In this document: positions 1 to 10,935 of the stretch, one piece after another
Layout: the number at the start of each line of letters is the position of its first letter
Numbering within the stretch: the first letter of the stretch is position 1
Origin: Protostelium mycophagum
Lineage: Eukaryota > Evosea > Variosea > Protosteliida > Protosteliaceae
DNA length: 33,135 bases
Direction: 5' to 3'
Assembly (NCBI GenBank): GCA_002081555.1
Contig: MZNV01001136.1
Span: forward strand, 1-33,135
The notes under the pieces: generated by a model
Databases searched by the model: none
The model's input: only the letters and a program-made list of their open reading frames with translations
Told to the model about the DNA's origin: nothing
Position numbers and translations under genes: made by a program

Positions 1-2
1 GA

Positions 3-257
3 TTTCGATCTAGAAGAGAAATAGCTTTGACTTTCAAGTGGACTATTGCTGAGGATGCACTAGGAAAGATTGGTACAGCTCTTAAACACCTTGACCATAC
101 CTATGCTACTGGACTTTTTCCTCCATGGTCAGTGGAGAAAATCATCCATCCTCCAGAGGATATTATCCCAGACAAAGAGATCATCAGCACTCCTCAGGAC
201 AACCACTACTTGGTGAAATTAAGATTTACCAACCAACAGGATGAAGAGCTTGCATAA
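3..257 (+). CDS. 3' end of an unidentified gene
   Basis: An open frame enters from the left edge and runs 84 codons to a TAA at 255-257; the 5' part lies outside the window. The peptide mixes charged and hydrophobic residues in normal proportions (a TFKWTIAEDALGKIG stretch, then a proline-rich PPWSVEKIIHPPEDIIP stretch, then an acidic end QQDEELA). An AATAAA at 266-271 starts nine bases after the stop, which supports this being a real terminal exon. I do not recognise the family. The first codons may belong to the preceding intron. Confidence 0.5.
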   Translation, partial: FRSRREIALTFKWTIAEDALGKIGTALKHLDHTYATGLFPPWSVEKIIHPPEDIIPDKEIISTPQDNHYLVKLRFTNQQDEELA

Positions 258-516
258 ATAGCAAAAATAAACATGAAAGATCTATTTTATTTTGTTTTAT
301 GTTCTTAGATTGTAATTTGGCTCAACTCTAATGAGCAGGGGCCACAAGTGCGTGTCGGCAAAACAGTCGGTTGAAAATATCCTAATTTAGAAAGCCCAAA
401 CGGCCTCATGACGTGGCCAACACGAGTTTTCCCTCAAATACACATGTGTAGATTTGGAAGATTCCGCAGTTTACGTAAATATTGCAAAAGCTGGACGAGC
501 ACTTCTAAGCTGCACG
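258..516. other. Intergenic spacer, 3' UTR then promoter
   Basis: Spacer between the left-edge gene and the secreted-protein gene. It holds an AATAAA poly(A) signal at 266-271 and no credible coding frame. The promoter and 5' UTR of the next gene should lie in its right half; no clear core element was recognised. Confidence 0.5.
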
Positions 517-2724
517 ATGAAGGCCACCAGCACACTCCTCTTCGCCTTTACTTTTATCACTGCTGTCCTTTCCCAGGCATGCTTCCCTCAAAGTGGAGTC
601 ATAAAAAGCGATGCTGATTATTTGGCCGCCCAAAGCTGCAGCGGTACCTTGACGGTCGTGAGTAGAGGAATAACTTTTGATGAAACTGAACTCTCAAGTC
701 TGCCATCAGTGGAACCACACTTCCTCTCTCTTTTCCTGGTGTTACCGCCCTTGCTCAGAGCCTGATTATCCAGGAGACAACATCTCCAAGCATTTCCTTC
801 CCTGCTTTGACCTCCTATTCTGGAGTGATCGTGAGTCTTGTAGCTTGCTCAATCTTTTGCTGACCTCATTAGATACAACAAAACACCAACCTTACCAGCG
901 TGGTCTTCGGAAGTGCTTCTTCTCAGACCGTATACAGTGGATCAAGCAATGTTGGTATCTCATTCCTAAACAACACCGCCCCGACAGGTTCCAGCTTAAC
1001 TGCTGTCTTCTATGGTGCTAGCCAGTCGCAGCTTAACTTCCAGAATAATCCCCAGTTGACAACTCTGAACTACACAGCTGTGGTAAGATTAATTTCTCCT
1101 CACAACCGACACCTTTAAAACCTTTCAGACCAACGGAGCTGGAGGAACCCTCACTCTCTATGACAATTCCGCTTTGACCTCAGCTACCTTCTCCGGTCTC
1201 ACCTCCCTCAGCGGTCTGAACGTACAATCCAACCCCGCCCTTGCCAGTTTGTCCTTCCCTAATTCCCCTAGCGCTGGATTCAGCAACAGTGCGGGTGTCT
1301 CACTGACAGGAAATGCTTTCTCTGGCACCCTCAATCTGCCAGTCAACGGAGTCACTGGGAGCTTCCTCCTGCAGAGCAACACCGGAACTTTTGATTTGGT
1401 AGTGCCCAACCCTATAGCCTTCAGTTCTGCCTCCATCGTTGCCACTGGTAACACCGGTCTAGGCGTGTTGGACATCCCCGCTACCGGAACCATTTCCTCG
1501 ATCGAGTACAACGGAAACCCTGCTGGAACATATCTTTTGATGGGTTTCACACGTGATGGTCCGTCCGGTTCCCCAGCTTTCTCTATCACAACCACACTCA
1601 ATCTGAAGGGTACCGCCACCTCATTATTTCTCTTGAACGCGATCAACATTGGCTCGATCATTGTAGACACAGCTCTTTCCGCCGGTATCCTCTTCACCGG
1701 AACTACCGGAGCCGTTGCTTTCTCTGGACCGATGACCCACATTCTTCTTGGAAGCAACACTCTGTCTTCTATCTGTACAGGAGGTATCTCCATCTCCTCC
1801 ACGAACATTCAAACGGCAGTTCTCTCATTCTACAGCATCGCCGGAAGCTTGCTCGTAAATGGAGCATCAGGCAACGGAAACCAGCCTTTGTTCAACGCTA
1901 CCACTACCATCATCGACTCGTTCCAATTCCAGAGCACCACTGGATTTAATGCCGTCTACTTGAACGGTCTTCGCTCTGTCGGAATCAACACTCTCGGAGG
2001 CCAAGCACCCAACATTCTTCTACAGTCAAACACATTCACAAGTGGAGCTACCGTTACCATCTCCGGATCCTATGCAGTGAATGGTGTGGTCAACATCAAC
2101 CAGAATCCCCCCAGTGGAGCCACCGCTTCCAACTCCGCCTCTTACAATTTGAATGGAATCACTGCCACAAACGGAGGAATCTTATTTCAAAATAACGGAT
2201 TTACGGGATTCACAGCCTCGGTTGTGTGCACTCCAAACATTTCCGTCACCACCAATACCGGGTTCGGAAATCCTGTCTTCACTCTCCCTAACCTTTCCAA
2301 CCTTGGCAGCTCGGTGATTACAGACAATGCCAACTCCGGATTCAGCTTCTTAATCGCTGGAACCTCCTCCAGCAGTGCTAACACCTGCTTTGACTGTCCC
2401 AACGCAGCCAGCAAACCCTGCCCATCTGCAAATAAACCTGCAACGGGCAGCCCCTTGTTCAACTCTTGCAACGCCACTTGCTCTTTCAACCCCCTGGCCC
2501 CCTATGTGAACCCCGCTGCCACAACCACAACTAGCAGCACCTCTGGCACGACATCCTCTTCGTCCAGCACATCTTCATTCACTACGTCTTCATTCAGCAC
2601 ATCCTCTTTCACCACCTCCACGTTCACCACACGCAACCCTACAACCACAAACAAATTAACCAATGGTGCCTCAAGTGTTGCCTTCATGACCACTCTCGTC
2701 CTTTTGGCTGTGGCTGCTCTTTAA
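517..2724 (+). CDS. Secreted, GPI-anchored-type repeat surface protein
   Basis: Four exons fit the frame: 517-657, 699-830, 873-1082 and 1129-2724, giving 692 residues. The protein starts with a signal peptide (MKATSTLLFAFTFITAVLSQ). A long body follows, rich in Ser, Thr, Gly and Asn, with loose repeats in which short Leu/Ile/Phe beta-strand segments alternate with N-G or N-P turns (for example LTSLSGLNVQSNPALASLSF). This resembles receptor-L-domain or leucine-rich beta-solenoid surface proteins such as fungal Ecm33. Near residue 600 is a Cys-rich patch (CFDC, CPSANK, CNATC), then a Ser/Thr-only stalk and a hydrophobic C-terminal tail after a small-residue site, the usual GPI-anchoring layout. 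Many codons end in C, as in highly expressed genes. The role in surface coat or adhesion is inferred; the family is not certain. Confidence 0.8.
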
Positions 2725-2734
2725 GATCTGCGCG

Positions 2735-2740
2735 AATAAA
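2735..2740 (+). terminator. Poly(A) signal of the surface-protein gene
   Basis: AATAAA lies 11 bases after the TAA that ends the surface-protein frame. Cleavage 10-30 bases further on would fall inside the 3' end of the convergent RasGAP gene. Confidence 0.75.
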
Positions 2741-2761
2741 TACAACAAGTATCAGTTGCTC

Positions 2762-2767
2762 TTTATT
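2762..2767 (-). terminator. Poly(A) signal of the RasGAP gene
   Basis: TTTATT on the + strand reads AATAAA on the - strand and starts two bases after the RasGAP stop codon. With the opposing signal at 2735-2740 it makes two overlapping, oppositely directed 3' ends. Confidence 0.75.
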
Positions 2768-2769
2768 TT

Positions 2770-5700
2770 CTAAAATGAAGGGCTTGTGTTCAGCCCTTTC
2801 AGGAGGTGCGGTATTGTGAAGACACACAAGGTTCCGTCGTACGAAGCAGACCACATGAGCCATCTCCTCTGCCTGGAACTGTAATGGAATATGAGCCCCG
2901 TAACGCTGTCTGTATGTTCTTTCACTTCGTTCACCAGCTCGAAATTCTGTTCATTTTTTCAGCATCAGATTTATGACATTTATTTTGATTTTCATAAATA
3001 ATATTGATACGCGCCTTGGAGTACATCTTGATCGTCATCTCCCAATTTGTGCAGTAGACTGTATCATTGAAAAAACTTAGGTGTTTGATTTTTCCGGCGT
3101 GTGAGTCGACCCGTTTCTCCATGGCATAAGTCGTTTGCGACCACACACAGATCAATCCGTCATCGCTGCCAGATAATACCTGGGAAATGAGCATCTACAA
3201 TCACTTTTACAACGCGAGACTCACAGAGTTGTCCATTTGTACGAAGGTGTTGATTTTCTTTCTGTGAACTGTCCTATTTTCTGTGATTAAAGTCCGTGTT
3301 GTTGAGTCCCAAACTCCGATAGCTCCGGAATAACTCCCGCTCCATATCTGTTCATCTTAGTTACAAATCAGGATAAAAATAATACAAACACCCACCTTGT
3401 CCCCAAAAGTAGCCAGTTGTGAAAATCCTGGTATTTTTGTGTTGTCTTCTGGTGCGCTGATGACCATTTTCTCTTGGAAAGTCTTTATGTCGTAGACGTA
3501 AATCTTGTGGACACCCGGGGAATTGAACCACATCTCATCTTGTGATTGGGTCATCGAGGTTCCTCCTCTTTGTACAGTCGCCAACGCCGTCCTCGACTAC
3601 AATCATATGAGTGTTAAAAATACATCATGATGGATATCAACAATCACCTTCACGTCATAGATAGAGGTAGAATTCTCTTTCATGACCCAGATCCTTCCAG
3701 AGCATTGTCCTTCCGCATCAACCTCCAACCTAACAAAGGTAATCGGCTTCTCTTCGCCAGCTGGGTGTTCCTCGAATTTCTTCAATACGCTTCCGGTCTG
3801 GAAAAGTGAGCAAACGGTTGTACCAAATGTGAATCACCTCCAAATCATAACCAGTGATAAATGATCCCATCGCGGTGATGGCCATTCCCGGTATTTTATC
3901 CGTAGGTTTTATGTACGAGATACTTTGTATTGACTTGACCACAAGTCTGAACCGCAAGAAGGGCCTGCCTTCCTTCACTTGCGCTTCTTGAGCCTCGATC
4001 ATATCCTGAATATTGTCACTCCTATTTTTAGATCTTCTGGACAATATCTCATTTTGAACGGAATATAAATGAAAGAGCCTCACGTCAAAAATGGAATCAA
4101 AATATAAAACGAAATGCTCCACCACTCTATTCACATGCAGCTGATCATGTAAGTGTGATGTATGTCTATGACGACTCACCTGCCAAGTTTCGGGCTTGCC
4201 CTCTCCTGTATTTTTCCTTGTCGGGACTTTACCAGGGGGTAACTTTGTCCCACGATGTAATAAAGGCCCGAATATCTCTCCGAGACATGAAGATGACATC
4301 AAGTTAATCCCGCAGTTCTTTTTGATATTATACAACAACCACATTAAATTGAATAAAAATGATTGGTGGTAGTCTGACAGCGACCTGACTACTTCTTTCA
4401 ATCGGTCCATCAATCCCTTATCTACAATCCTTTAACCCGAATATTATAAACTAAAACTGACTTAGAGGCTCATGATACGGGATGTTTTGCCCCAAATCGA
4501 TCAGTGTTCTGTGCATATCGTCAGGCAATATCGCCTCGGGTAGTTCTTTCAAATAGACTCTCAGTAGTTGTGAGAGGATCCTCTCGTCCACATTAGATAG
4601 CGGTACTTTGCCTCCCTTGTCTATCTCTTTCTTCAATCTATCCACTTCTGCGGGGTTGTTACTCGTCTCTTTGAACAATTTCTGTGTGGCAAGGCCCTGT
4701 TCTTGATAAATATAAATGTCAACATGATGTCTATTATGACAGTACACATATCAATATCGCTCTCACCAGGTGGAGAATATATTATGCGAATATTGTCCAT
4801 TTTATAATCCAAAGACTTGATATTATTCTATGCACCAAAAATAAAATAATAATCTGCACCCACCTTAGCCATGATGATGCTAATGCAATCTTGAACAAAT
4901 TGTGGGATCCTAATATCGATTCTATATTTACTCTGCTGTGACATGAAATCTTCCAAGGACCTTCCAAACACTTGTGGAGATTCTATTGTGGGTTTCACCT
5001 TCGGACTCTTCTTGGAAAGTTCGTGCTTGCGGATCTTCTGAACTGTTTTTTGAATGATTGGCTGCAGGAATTGAACTGATCCGTCTACTGCTGTCTCATA
5101 TGCGCCGTCTGATGTCTCCACCAGAAATTTAATCGAAATAGTCTCGTCCCTTTGGTTTGTCAGATCAATTCAGAATATTTTTAGAATGTAAAAATAGATT
5201 CCCAGTTACGGTAATAAACACGTTAACTACCGAGGATTTTAACGATGCCTGAACACAGTATTAAATCGGAAAAGTCTTGATGAATAGAAAGTGAAGATCT
5301 TACACCGCAAACTTCTTGTCTAAAAAGTTGTCTATGTGTCGGTACTGACTGAATGTGGTGAGGAGCTCCTCTATGCCCTGCCTTGTCACACCGTTTCTCT
5401 CTGTTTCTGTGAGGCTGTCGAATAATTCCAATATCTTCGTCTCGTTTTCTGCAAAGAGTTTGTGTGCAGTTAGATAGTCTTGGTCAGGTATATTCGGTTC
5501 TGTTCATCATTAATTCTAATATGATCCATTCTTTTTAAAATAAAATCTTTGGGTAAAAATTACCTATGATTTTTGGGGCAGTAACGGGGGAAACAACACC
5601 TCTAAGATATTTCTCCATGCGCCAGAAGTTGACTTTGATGAATTCATTAACGGTCATCATATAATTCTCCTTATTTGTAAATTCCACGCCGTTGGAAAGA

Positions 5701-7100
5701 TTCTATTCTATTTTTAATAATCTACAATATTGTAGATGTGAAATAAATACCTGCAAGACTTTCGTGGCAAGGACAAGGTTACGCCTCATGTTTGGATTTA
5801 TCCGATTTTCCGGTACAATACCGTATGCGTCGGGGTTGGTAATTGCGGGATTAATCCACCGTAGCATCAGAAATCCCCCAACAAGTGGATAAAATTGATC
5901 CGGAGCGTATTTGTAAGCAAATTCTCCGAAATAAGAGGCGAGCACTCTGTCTCGGTCATCTACAATGCTCACGTGACCAGAATTACCTGACTTCTACGGG
6001 AAGTTTCTCCACGTTTTCGGGAGATGTGATGGAGGTGACGAGGAGTTTGACTGCGTCTACTAGTTTTGACTTATTGGTAGTGATACTGTTCTCCTCTGTT
6101 TTATTTGGATTGTCTTCTATCTTTCTGTCAAGTGTTAGATCTTCATGATGCCAATCTGTGATTGCTGAAATTAATATTTCAACATATCGTTTTCGTCTGT
6201 GGCTTTGCCACAGAGCTTCTCTGTATTCGTGCACTTGTGAATTTGTGCACATCATCACTGCTTGAATCTCCACAGCTTCTCCCACATGTGTACTAAATAT
6301 GCTTCCAACATTTAATTTGCCTTACGAACAGCCGCTCTGAGGCGGTATCACTACCCACATGCGAGACAATGAGGACATGATCAATTCTAAACACTCACAA
6401 TGGGTCGATCTCGAAGGTCGAATTCTCGTCAATCAGAATGTTCACAGGGCCTGCCAATAAAGTGGCCAAATATGGTCTACCCATCCTCTCTGATCTCTTC
6501 AGAAAGGATTTCGAAAATTGAAAGTGAGGACATACTCAGAAATTCCTTGGTGAGTTTGGAGGCAATGCAGTTGCCTCTCATGATACTGCCAGGGTCTGTG
6601 TCGGCATGTCTTCTGAAATCTTCTGCAATGAAGTATCTGATCATCTCAAATGTTGTCCCTTTTCAGTTCAGTATGATAGTGATGCCGTAAGATCTCCTTC
6701 GAAACGTTCCTTAATTAACAATATGAATACTTTTGAAAGCTTTAATGTGGAGCCTCTAACTCTCGAACGAGATGATTAAAAATGCAAGATCAATTGGGAT
6801 ATCACCTGTAGCCTGAGATAATGAGATTAGACTCCGCGGCAACTCATCCGCGCTGCTTCCTGACGATTTTTCCAACACAGATAACAGCCTGTCCGTATTT
6901 ACAAAGATCTCGACTCAATTCGGATGATATGGGAGTCAGACATACCTCGGACAGTTGACCATCAGAGTGAACAATCTCTTTGTGGCATCCTGCTCTGTTT
7001 TTGATAGTTTGGACGCAGGAGAAGAGGGATCAACCGTTTTAGACGGTGCTCCCGAAGTACTGGTATCTTTGGTCTTATTTCTGCCAAAGATGGAAGCCAT
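2770..7100 (-). CDS. RasGAP-RhoGAP-beta-propeller signalling protein
   Basis: A many-exon gene read right to left, from ATG at 7098-7100 to TAG at 2770-2772. After a short leader (MASIFGRNKTKD) comes a RasGAP domain (about 6700-5570). It has the arginine-finger segment SIMRGNCIASK, the stabilising segment FLMLRWINPAI and the later RNLVLATKVLQ helix; the key arginines are present, so it should act on Ras-type GTPases. Next is a RhoGAP fold (about 5120-4190: LKKEIDKG, YLKELPE, EIFGPLL). It has Lys where the catalytic Arg belongs (codon 4670-4672) and other altered catalytic positions. The C-terminal third (about 3800-2770) carries WD-like repeats (GSDDGLICVW, SASYDGTLCVF), a probable beta-propeller. 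The first two exons are 6946-7100 and 6806-6888; the rest are approximate. It resembles amoebozoan multidomain GAPs; I know no exact named orthologue. Confidence 0.85.
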
Positions 7101-7794
7101 CACGTTTCCTCTCGGTGTATATTATTAAGATCGAAAAATGGGAAGGCCGCTTGCGACCCGCCCGCGTTTTGGACGATCAAGCTCTTTTGACACTTGGCCT
7201 CAGTCACTTGGCCAGAAAGTTAGGATAGAGAGCCTTTGTGGGTGATTGCGGAAGATGGTGGATCTTGTGCCAGATTTTGGTTGTAGAAAAGATATCACAA
7301 ACACTTGGCCACAAATGAATATTCAACATCCACCACTCCTTTTGCTTCTGAACAGTTTTTTGGAATTGATTTGGTCGGTCCACTTTAGACTTTTATAACG
7401 AGGCCAGAATTCTGTTACTGTCCTCATTTATTCATAAAATTCCAGAAAATGAGGACATTTTATTACTAATATTAATATGAATTATTTTCAACATAACTAC
7501 TCAGGTCATCTGAACAGCACATCGGTAGTGTCTTTCAATGCGTACCTGCTTCTTTGGTGAAATGTGCCGAACAGGTCAAGAACCACACTCACCCCACTTA
7601 AGATGAATAAAATAAGTAAAAGCTTCTGAAAAACAGTACAAATTATTCACTTCTAAGAGATCAATCTTGACGATTCAGCTGTGGCCTGGCAAAAGGTTCC
7701 TCAAAGCGGCCCCGAAAATTCCTTTGCAACACGTGAAATTTCTGATTTGTTTGGCTTTCTGAACAACACAAACATCACGACAAACACACACAAC
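7101..7794. other. Divergent intergenic region
   Basis: Spacer between two start codons, so it should hold both promoters. CACTTGGCC occurs three times (two copies 12 bases apart near 7192-7212, one near 7301). An 11-base inverted repeat lies at 7419-7457. The + strand stretch from 7681 is open but has no ATG before 7795, so I read it as 5' UTR. Confidence 0.5.
7419..7457. repeat. Perfect 11-base inverted repeat
   Basis: TGTCCTCATTT at 7419-7429 is matched by its reverse complement AAATGAGGACA at 7447-7457, with a 17-base AT-rich spacer. It could be a two-site operator or a hairpin in the divergent promoter region. Confidence 0.6.
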
Positions 7795-8111
7795 ATGGAA
7801 AAAAACTTACAGAAACGTTTTGGAAACAAATTCAGCGTCAGAGGCGCAGCACCTTGGGCCATGCTTGTTGGTGGCATGTTGTCTTTTGCAGCATACAAGA
7901 TGATCTCTGAGGAGGAAGCGTATGAGAAGCGCAGAGGAAAGGATCTCTTCACAGAGCCACCAAGAGAGGTATTTAAAGAAACAATTATATATACGATGAC
8001 GATGCTGACGTCAAAAAGGAGAGGGAGGCAATGACCGCGAAGTATCACGCAGAGAACGCGGCAAGAAAGGAGCTGCTTCAGAAGGTGGTGGGAAAACAAC
8101 ACACTAACTGA
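7795..8111 (+). CDS. Small single-helix membrane protein (88 aa)
   Basis: Two exons, 7795-7968 and 8019-8111, joined by a 50-base GT-AG intron, give 88 residues ending at TGA 8109-8111; AATAAA follows at 8116-8121. The N-terminus is basic (MEKNLQKRFGNKFSVRG), then one hydrophobic segment with small residues (about residues 20-36, AAPWAMLVGGMLSFAAY), then a highly charged helical tail (EEEAYEKRRGKD, then EREAMTAKYHAENAARKELL). This layout is common in small inner-mitochondrial-membrane proteins such as respiratory-chain accessory or assembly factors, but I cannot name the family. The intron could be read differently, since the frame through it stays partly open. Confidence 0.6.
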
Positions 8112-8115
8112 GACA

Positions 8116-8121
8116 AATAAA
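8116..8121 (+). terminator. Poly(A) signal of the 88-aa protein gene
   Basis: AATAAA lies four bases after the TGA of the small membrane-protein gene; the convergent gene's stop is 72 bases further on. Confidence 0.7.
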
Positions 8122-8192
8122 TATTAAGACCTTGAAAGTGATGTTTTTAAGAAGATCAATAAGAAGTATTCTCAGACGTTACATACAAAGGT

Positions 8193-8740
8193 TTATTTCA
8201 AGTTCGGGTAAGAAGGGAGATAGATGCCTAACAAGATATCAGTGTCTATAAAAAACAGACTCGATATGGTGTGATATGAAGTATCAGAAATATTTTGGTA
8301 TAAGTAATCCTCATAAATCTCAGAAGCAGAACTGAATGATCATCATAATAAAATATGAATGGCAATGTGCTCGTGTTCTCTCACCTCCTCTTGATTATGA
8401 GATCGAGACGAAGAAAACGACTGCGATGATATCGCATGAGGATGTCACACAGAACGACGTTCTACAACGCTCACAACTTCTCTCTCCGTCCTCCTTCCGG
8501 AAACCTTTGATGATATTTTTCTCCAGGAGAACCTTCATGCCGTTACCATGCCACCTCACATGAAGACCAGCCTAAAACCTTTTCAACACCAGATTAGAGG
8601 TCAAAATCAAGCAGAGTCGCTTGGGTGGTTTGGGTGATCCCATTGGGTTGTGGGAGTGCGGGAGTTCCGCCAGCCCGCCGGAAGTGCCGCAAGCCAAAGT
8701 GCCTGCTTGGCGCTCTTCATAGCGTCTATGGGCGTACATT
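8193..8740 (-). CDS. Unresolved small gene, possible WW-like remnant
   Basis: The last two exons are convincing. A frame after a TTGTAG acceptor near 8461 (VVLCDILMRYHRSRF) runs to a donor at 8387. After a 53-base intron it continues in phase (SSASEIYEDYLYQNISD) to TAA 8193-8195, which itself lies in an AATAAA-like signal. The 5' part is unclear. One frame from 8740 begins MYAHRRYEERQ; another holds ALPAGW and TTQWDHP, the two ends of a WW domain without its middle. The gene could be small and intact with an exon I misread, or decaying. It ends only 81 bases from the end of the convergent small + strand gene. Confidence 0.35.
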
Positions 8741-8840
8741 TCCTTGGCGACTTTTGAGATTCCGGAAAAGGTATGCGGTTTCGACCGCGTTGGGATCTCG
8801 TTAACAACCGTGCCAGATACAACTTTTCAGAAGAGATTTA

Positions 8841-10172
8841 TCAGATTTCAACGCATTGGTCGGTCGATTCGAATTTTGGAATGTTGAGCTGGTACTTATC
8901 GGCCAAGGACCTGTATGATGTCATAATTCGTCACTCTAACAGCGTGGTAGACTCACTTTGGTACGAATCTCCCTCCCACAAAATGTCTGACAAATTTAAT
9001 GTCTTTTGTGCATAGTTTAGGTGCAGTGAGAGATACTGTGAGAAATTAGATCGAGATTATTTCCTCACACGGTAACATAACGTCATTTTAGTCGATTGTT
9101 AACGTGACAACATCTTTATAGTTGCAATTCTTTCAGAGAAATCTCTCAATTGAATAAAAAATTTAAAATTTGAGAAATCACCCAGTACATGTGGCTGGAA
9201 AGTTTCCTTGATGTTTCCTGAAAATTCTTCAAAAGATATTCGCGTTAACTACCATGCTTCAGAGTGATTTCACCTTTCTCAACGTCCCAGCCGGAAGGAA
9301 TGTCGACAGAGGCGATTGGGGTGTGCGTTTTGTTCAAATTATCCAAGACCTGAATATTCTCAGAACTTTCTGCTGTCATATCACATCTCTCGCTTTTCGC
9401 GGGAATATTCGCGTTACTTGCCGTGATAATATTTTCATTAAAAAATGCGGGAGAATTTCAAATTTAAAAAATGGTTCTCCGAAAAATTTCGACTTTCCAG
9501 ACCTTGTCAAAAGGAGCTCTGACGTCACCAGAAAAGCTGAATCCAAAAATAGCATCAAGAATGACGTCATAATCCTTGTCAAGCTGATCCACTGTGGGGG
9601 TATCTTGAACAAACGGAATCTCAAGCGATTTACACTGAGTCACGAGCCCCTACAATGGTCATAAGTAATGAGGACAATTGTACATTGTTTACACCAGCTG
9701 AAAGTTTGTGCTTGTCGTAAATCCGTTTGGAAGCAGATAAACCATCAGAAAAAGATGTGTTTTGCTACAGATCGATCTGATTTGAAATATTCACCTTGAA
9801 GAGAGGCTTGTCTGTAGGTTTGGGATAAAATATGGTAGGTTGATAGCCAAAGAAATGGAGATGTCTCGCGGCCACTAACCCGTCACCTCCGTTGTCTTTA
9901 TGATCATCAGATCATGAAGTTTTGGCAAAGGCATGATATGATCACTCACTACCAGGACCTGCGACAACCAAAACTTTTGGTTTGGAGGGGAAAGCTTTAA
10001 CGACTGCATTGGCGACGCTCAGACCGGCCAATTCCATCAACTGTTCGATGGCATAGCCATAAGGACCCATAAGCTCTTCATCTATGGACTTGGCTTCGTT
10101 CTGTCCGAGATACTATTTAATCGTGTGAGATATAAGATCGTCAATTCTTGATGACGTCACCTTGATCGACAT
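8841..10172 (-). CDS. NAXE: NAD(P)H-hydrate (NADHX) epimerase
   Basis: Eight exons join in frame (8841-8910, 8957-9035, 9182-9217, 9274-9349, 9503-9649, 9795-9895, 9950-10112, 10161-10172) to give 227 residues. The protein matches the YjeF_N-fold NADHX epimerase of animals along its length: [18 protein letters not shown], then [11 protein letters not shown], the glycine-rich [16 protein letters not shown] nucleotide loop, [11 protein letters not shown], the core segment [15 protein letters not shown] with its conserved Asp, [19 protein letters not shown] and HFVGGRFVP near the C-terminus. The enzyme interconverts R and S forms of hydrated NAD(P)H so that the dehydratase can repair both. There is no N-terminal extension, so this is probably a cytosolic form. 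It is divergent from the pseudouridine gene. Intron donors include GTCTGG at 9502, which is weak but fits the frame. Confidence 0.95.
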
Positions 10173-10935
10173 CTTATTAAGAGTGTGTTGCTGTCGTAAA
10201 TGTGGAAAGTGTTGTTGAACGTTTTTTATGCGTCTGATTGTGTGCATACAATGAAGAAGTGAAAAGTTTCGGGAGATTGTCTGAAATTCCAGTTTACAAC
10301 AGAAGGACAAAAGAAGACTTATCGAAGCAGCTTCCCTTCTGCTCTCACTTCATGAAATATTAATAGCATTGATCTCAGCAGAATGACTCAAAAAATGTCA
10401 AATTTATTTCTTCATATTTATTAATATGAATACCATTGAAACAAACATATTCTTTTCGATTATTTTTGAGACAAATTAATATTATAATGTTGAAATGTCC
10501 CTCTGCTGATGTGTCTTTGAACTCGAAGTCGACGGAAGACAACGTCGGTGTAGATAGCAAAATTTCTGCGATGTCATAAAATGATATCATGGATTTGTTT
10601 TTTCCGTCTCTCATCACTTCCGAACAACAGGTGAGGCGTCTCTCTTTGCAATCTCCTTCTTTTGTGATGATAAAAGGCCTTCTTAAGAACCTTGAAGAGT
10701 TGTATTACACAAATAAGTTTCAGCCTTGTCTGACCAATCAACAACTTACATGAATCATAAAAGATAAAGCTCCTTCTAATTTCACTTAGGTAGAGTTGGC
10801 TCGAGATCTCTGGAAATTGTTTAATAGATTCAGTGATGAAAATTTCTTTTCTTATTCTTCGTTGTGATCTGATCTTGTCACGTGATCTGAATTTGATCTG
10901 ATCGATCACAATCCAGCGAGCAGCAACAGATCAAC
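10173..10935. promoter_or_regulatory. Shared divergent upstream region
   Basis: The 763 bases between the epimerase ATG (10172) and the glycosidase-kinase ATG (10936) must hold both promoters. GATC occurs repeatedly near 10868-10932, including a GATCTGATC cluster with a CACGTG E-box at 10880 within 60 bases of the + strand start codon. A - strand frame (about 10909-10574, very Arg/Lys-rich) is open but has no recognisable domain, and I do not call it a gene. Confidence 0.5.

Noticed and set aside
1158-1808. Long - strand open frame of 216 codons opposite the surface-protein gene
   Set aside because: It is the antisense shadow of a strongly codon-biased, repeat-containing exon; it has no domain and the + strand frame has a signal peptide and anchor.
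8773-9015. + strand 80-codon frame (MRFRPRWDLVNNRARYNF)
   Set aside because: It runs antisense to three in-phase epimerase exons that encode conserved family segments.
10574-10909. Arg/Lys-rich - strand frame of 111 codons in the divergent spacer
   Set aside because: It starts at a non-ATG codon, has no recognisable domain, and its composition suits AT-rich non-coding DNA. A spliced MIH-VLKK micro-protein is possible but unsupported.
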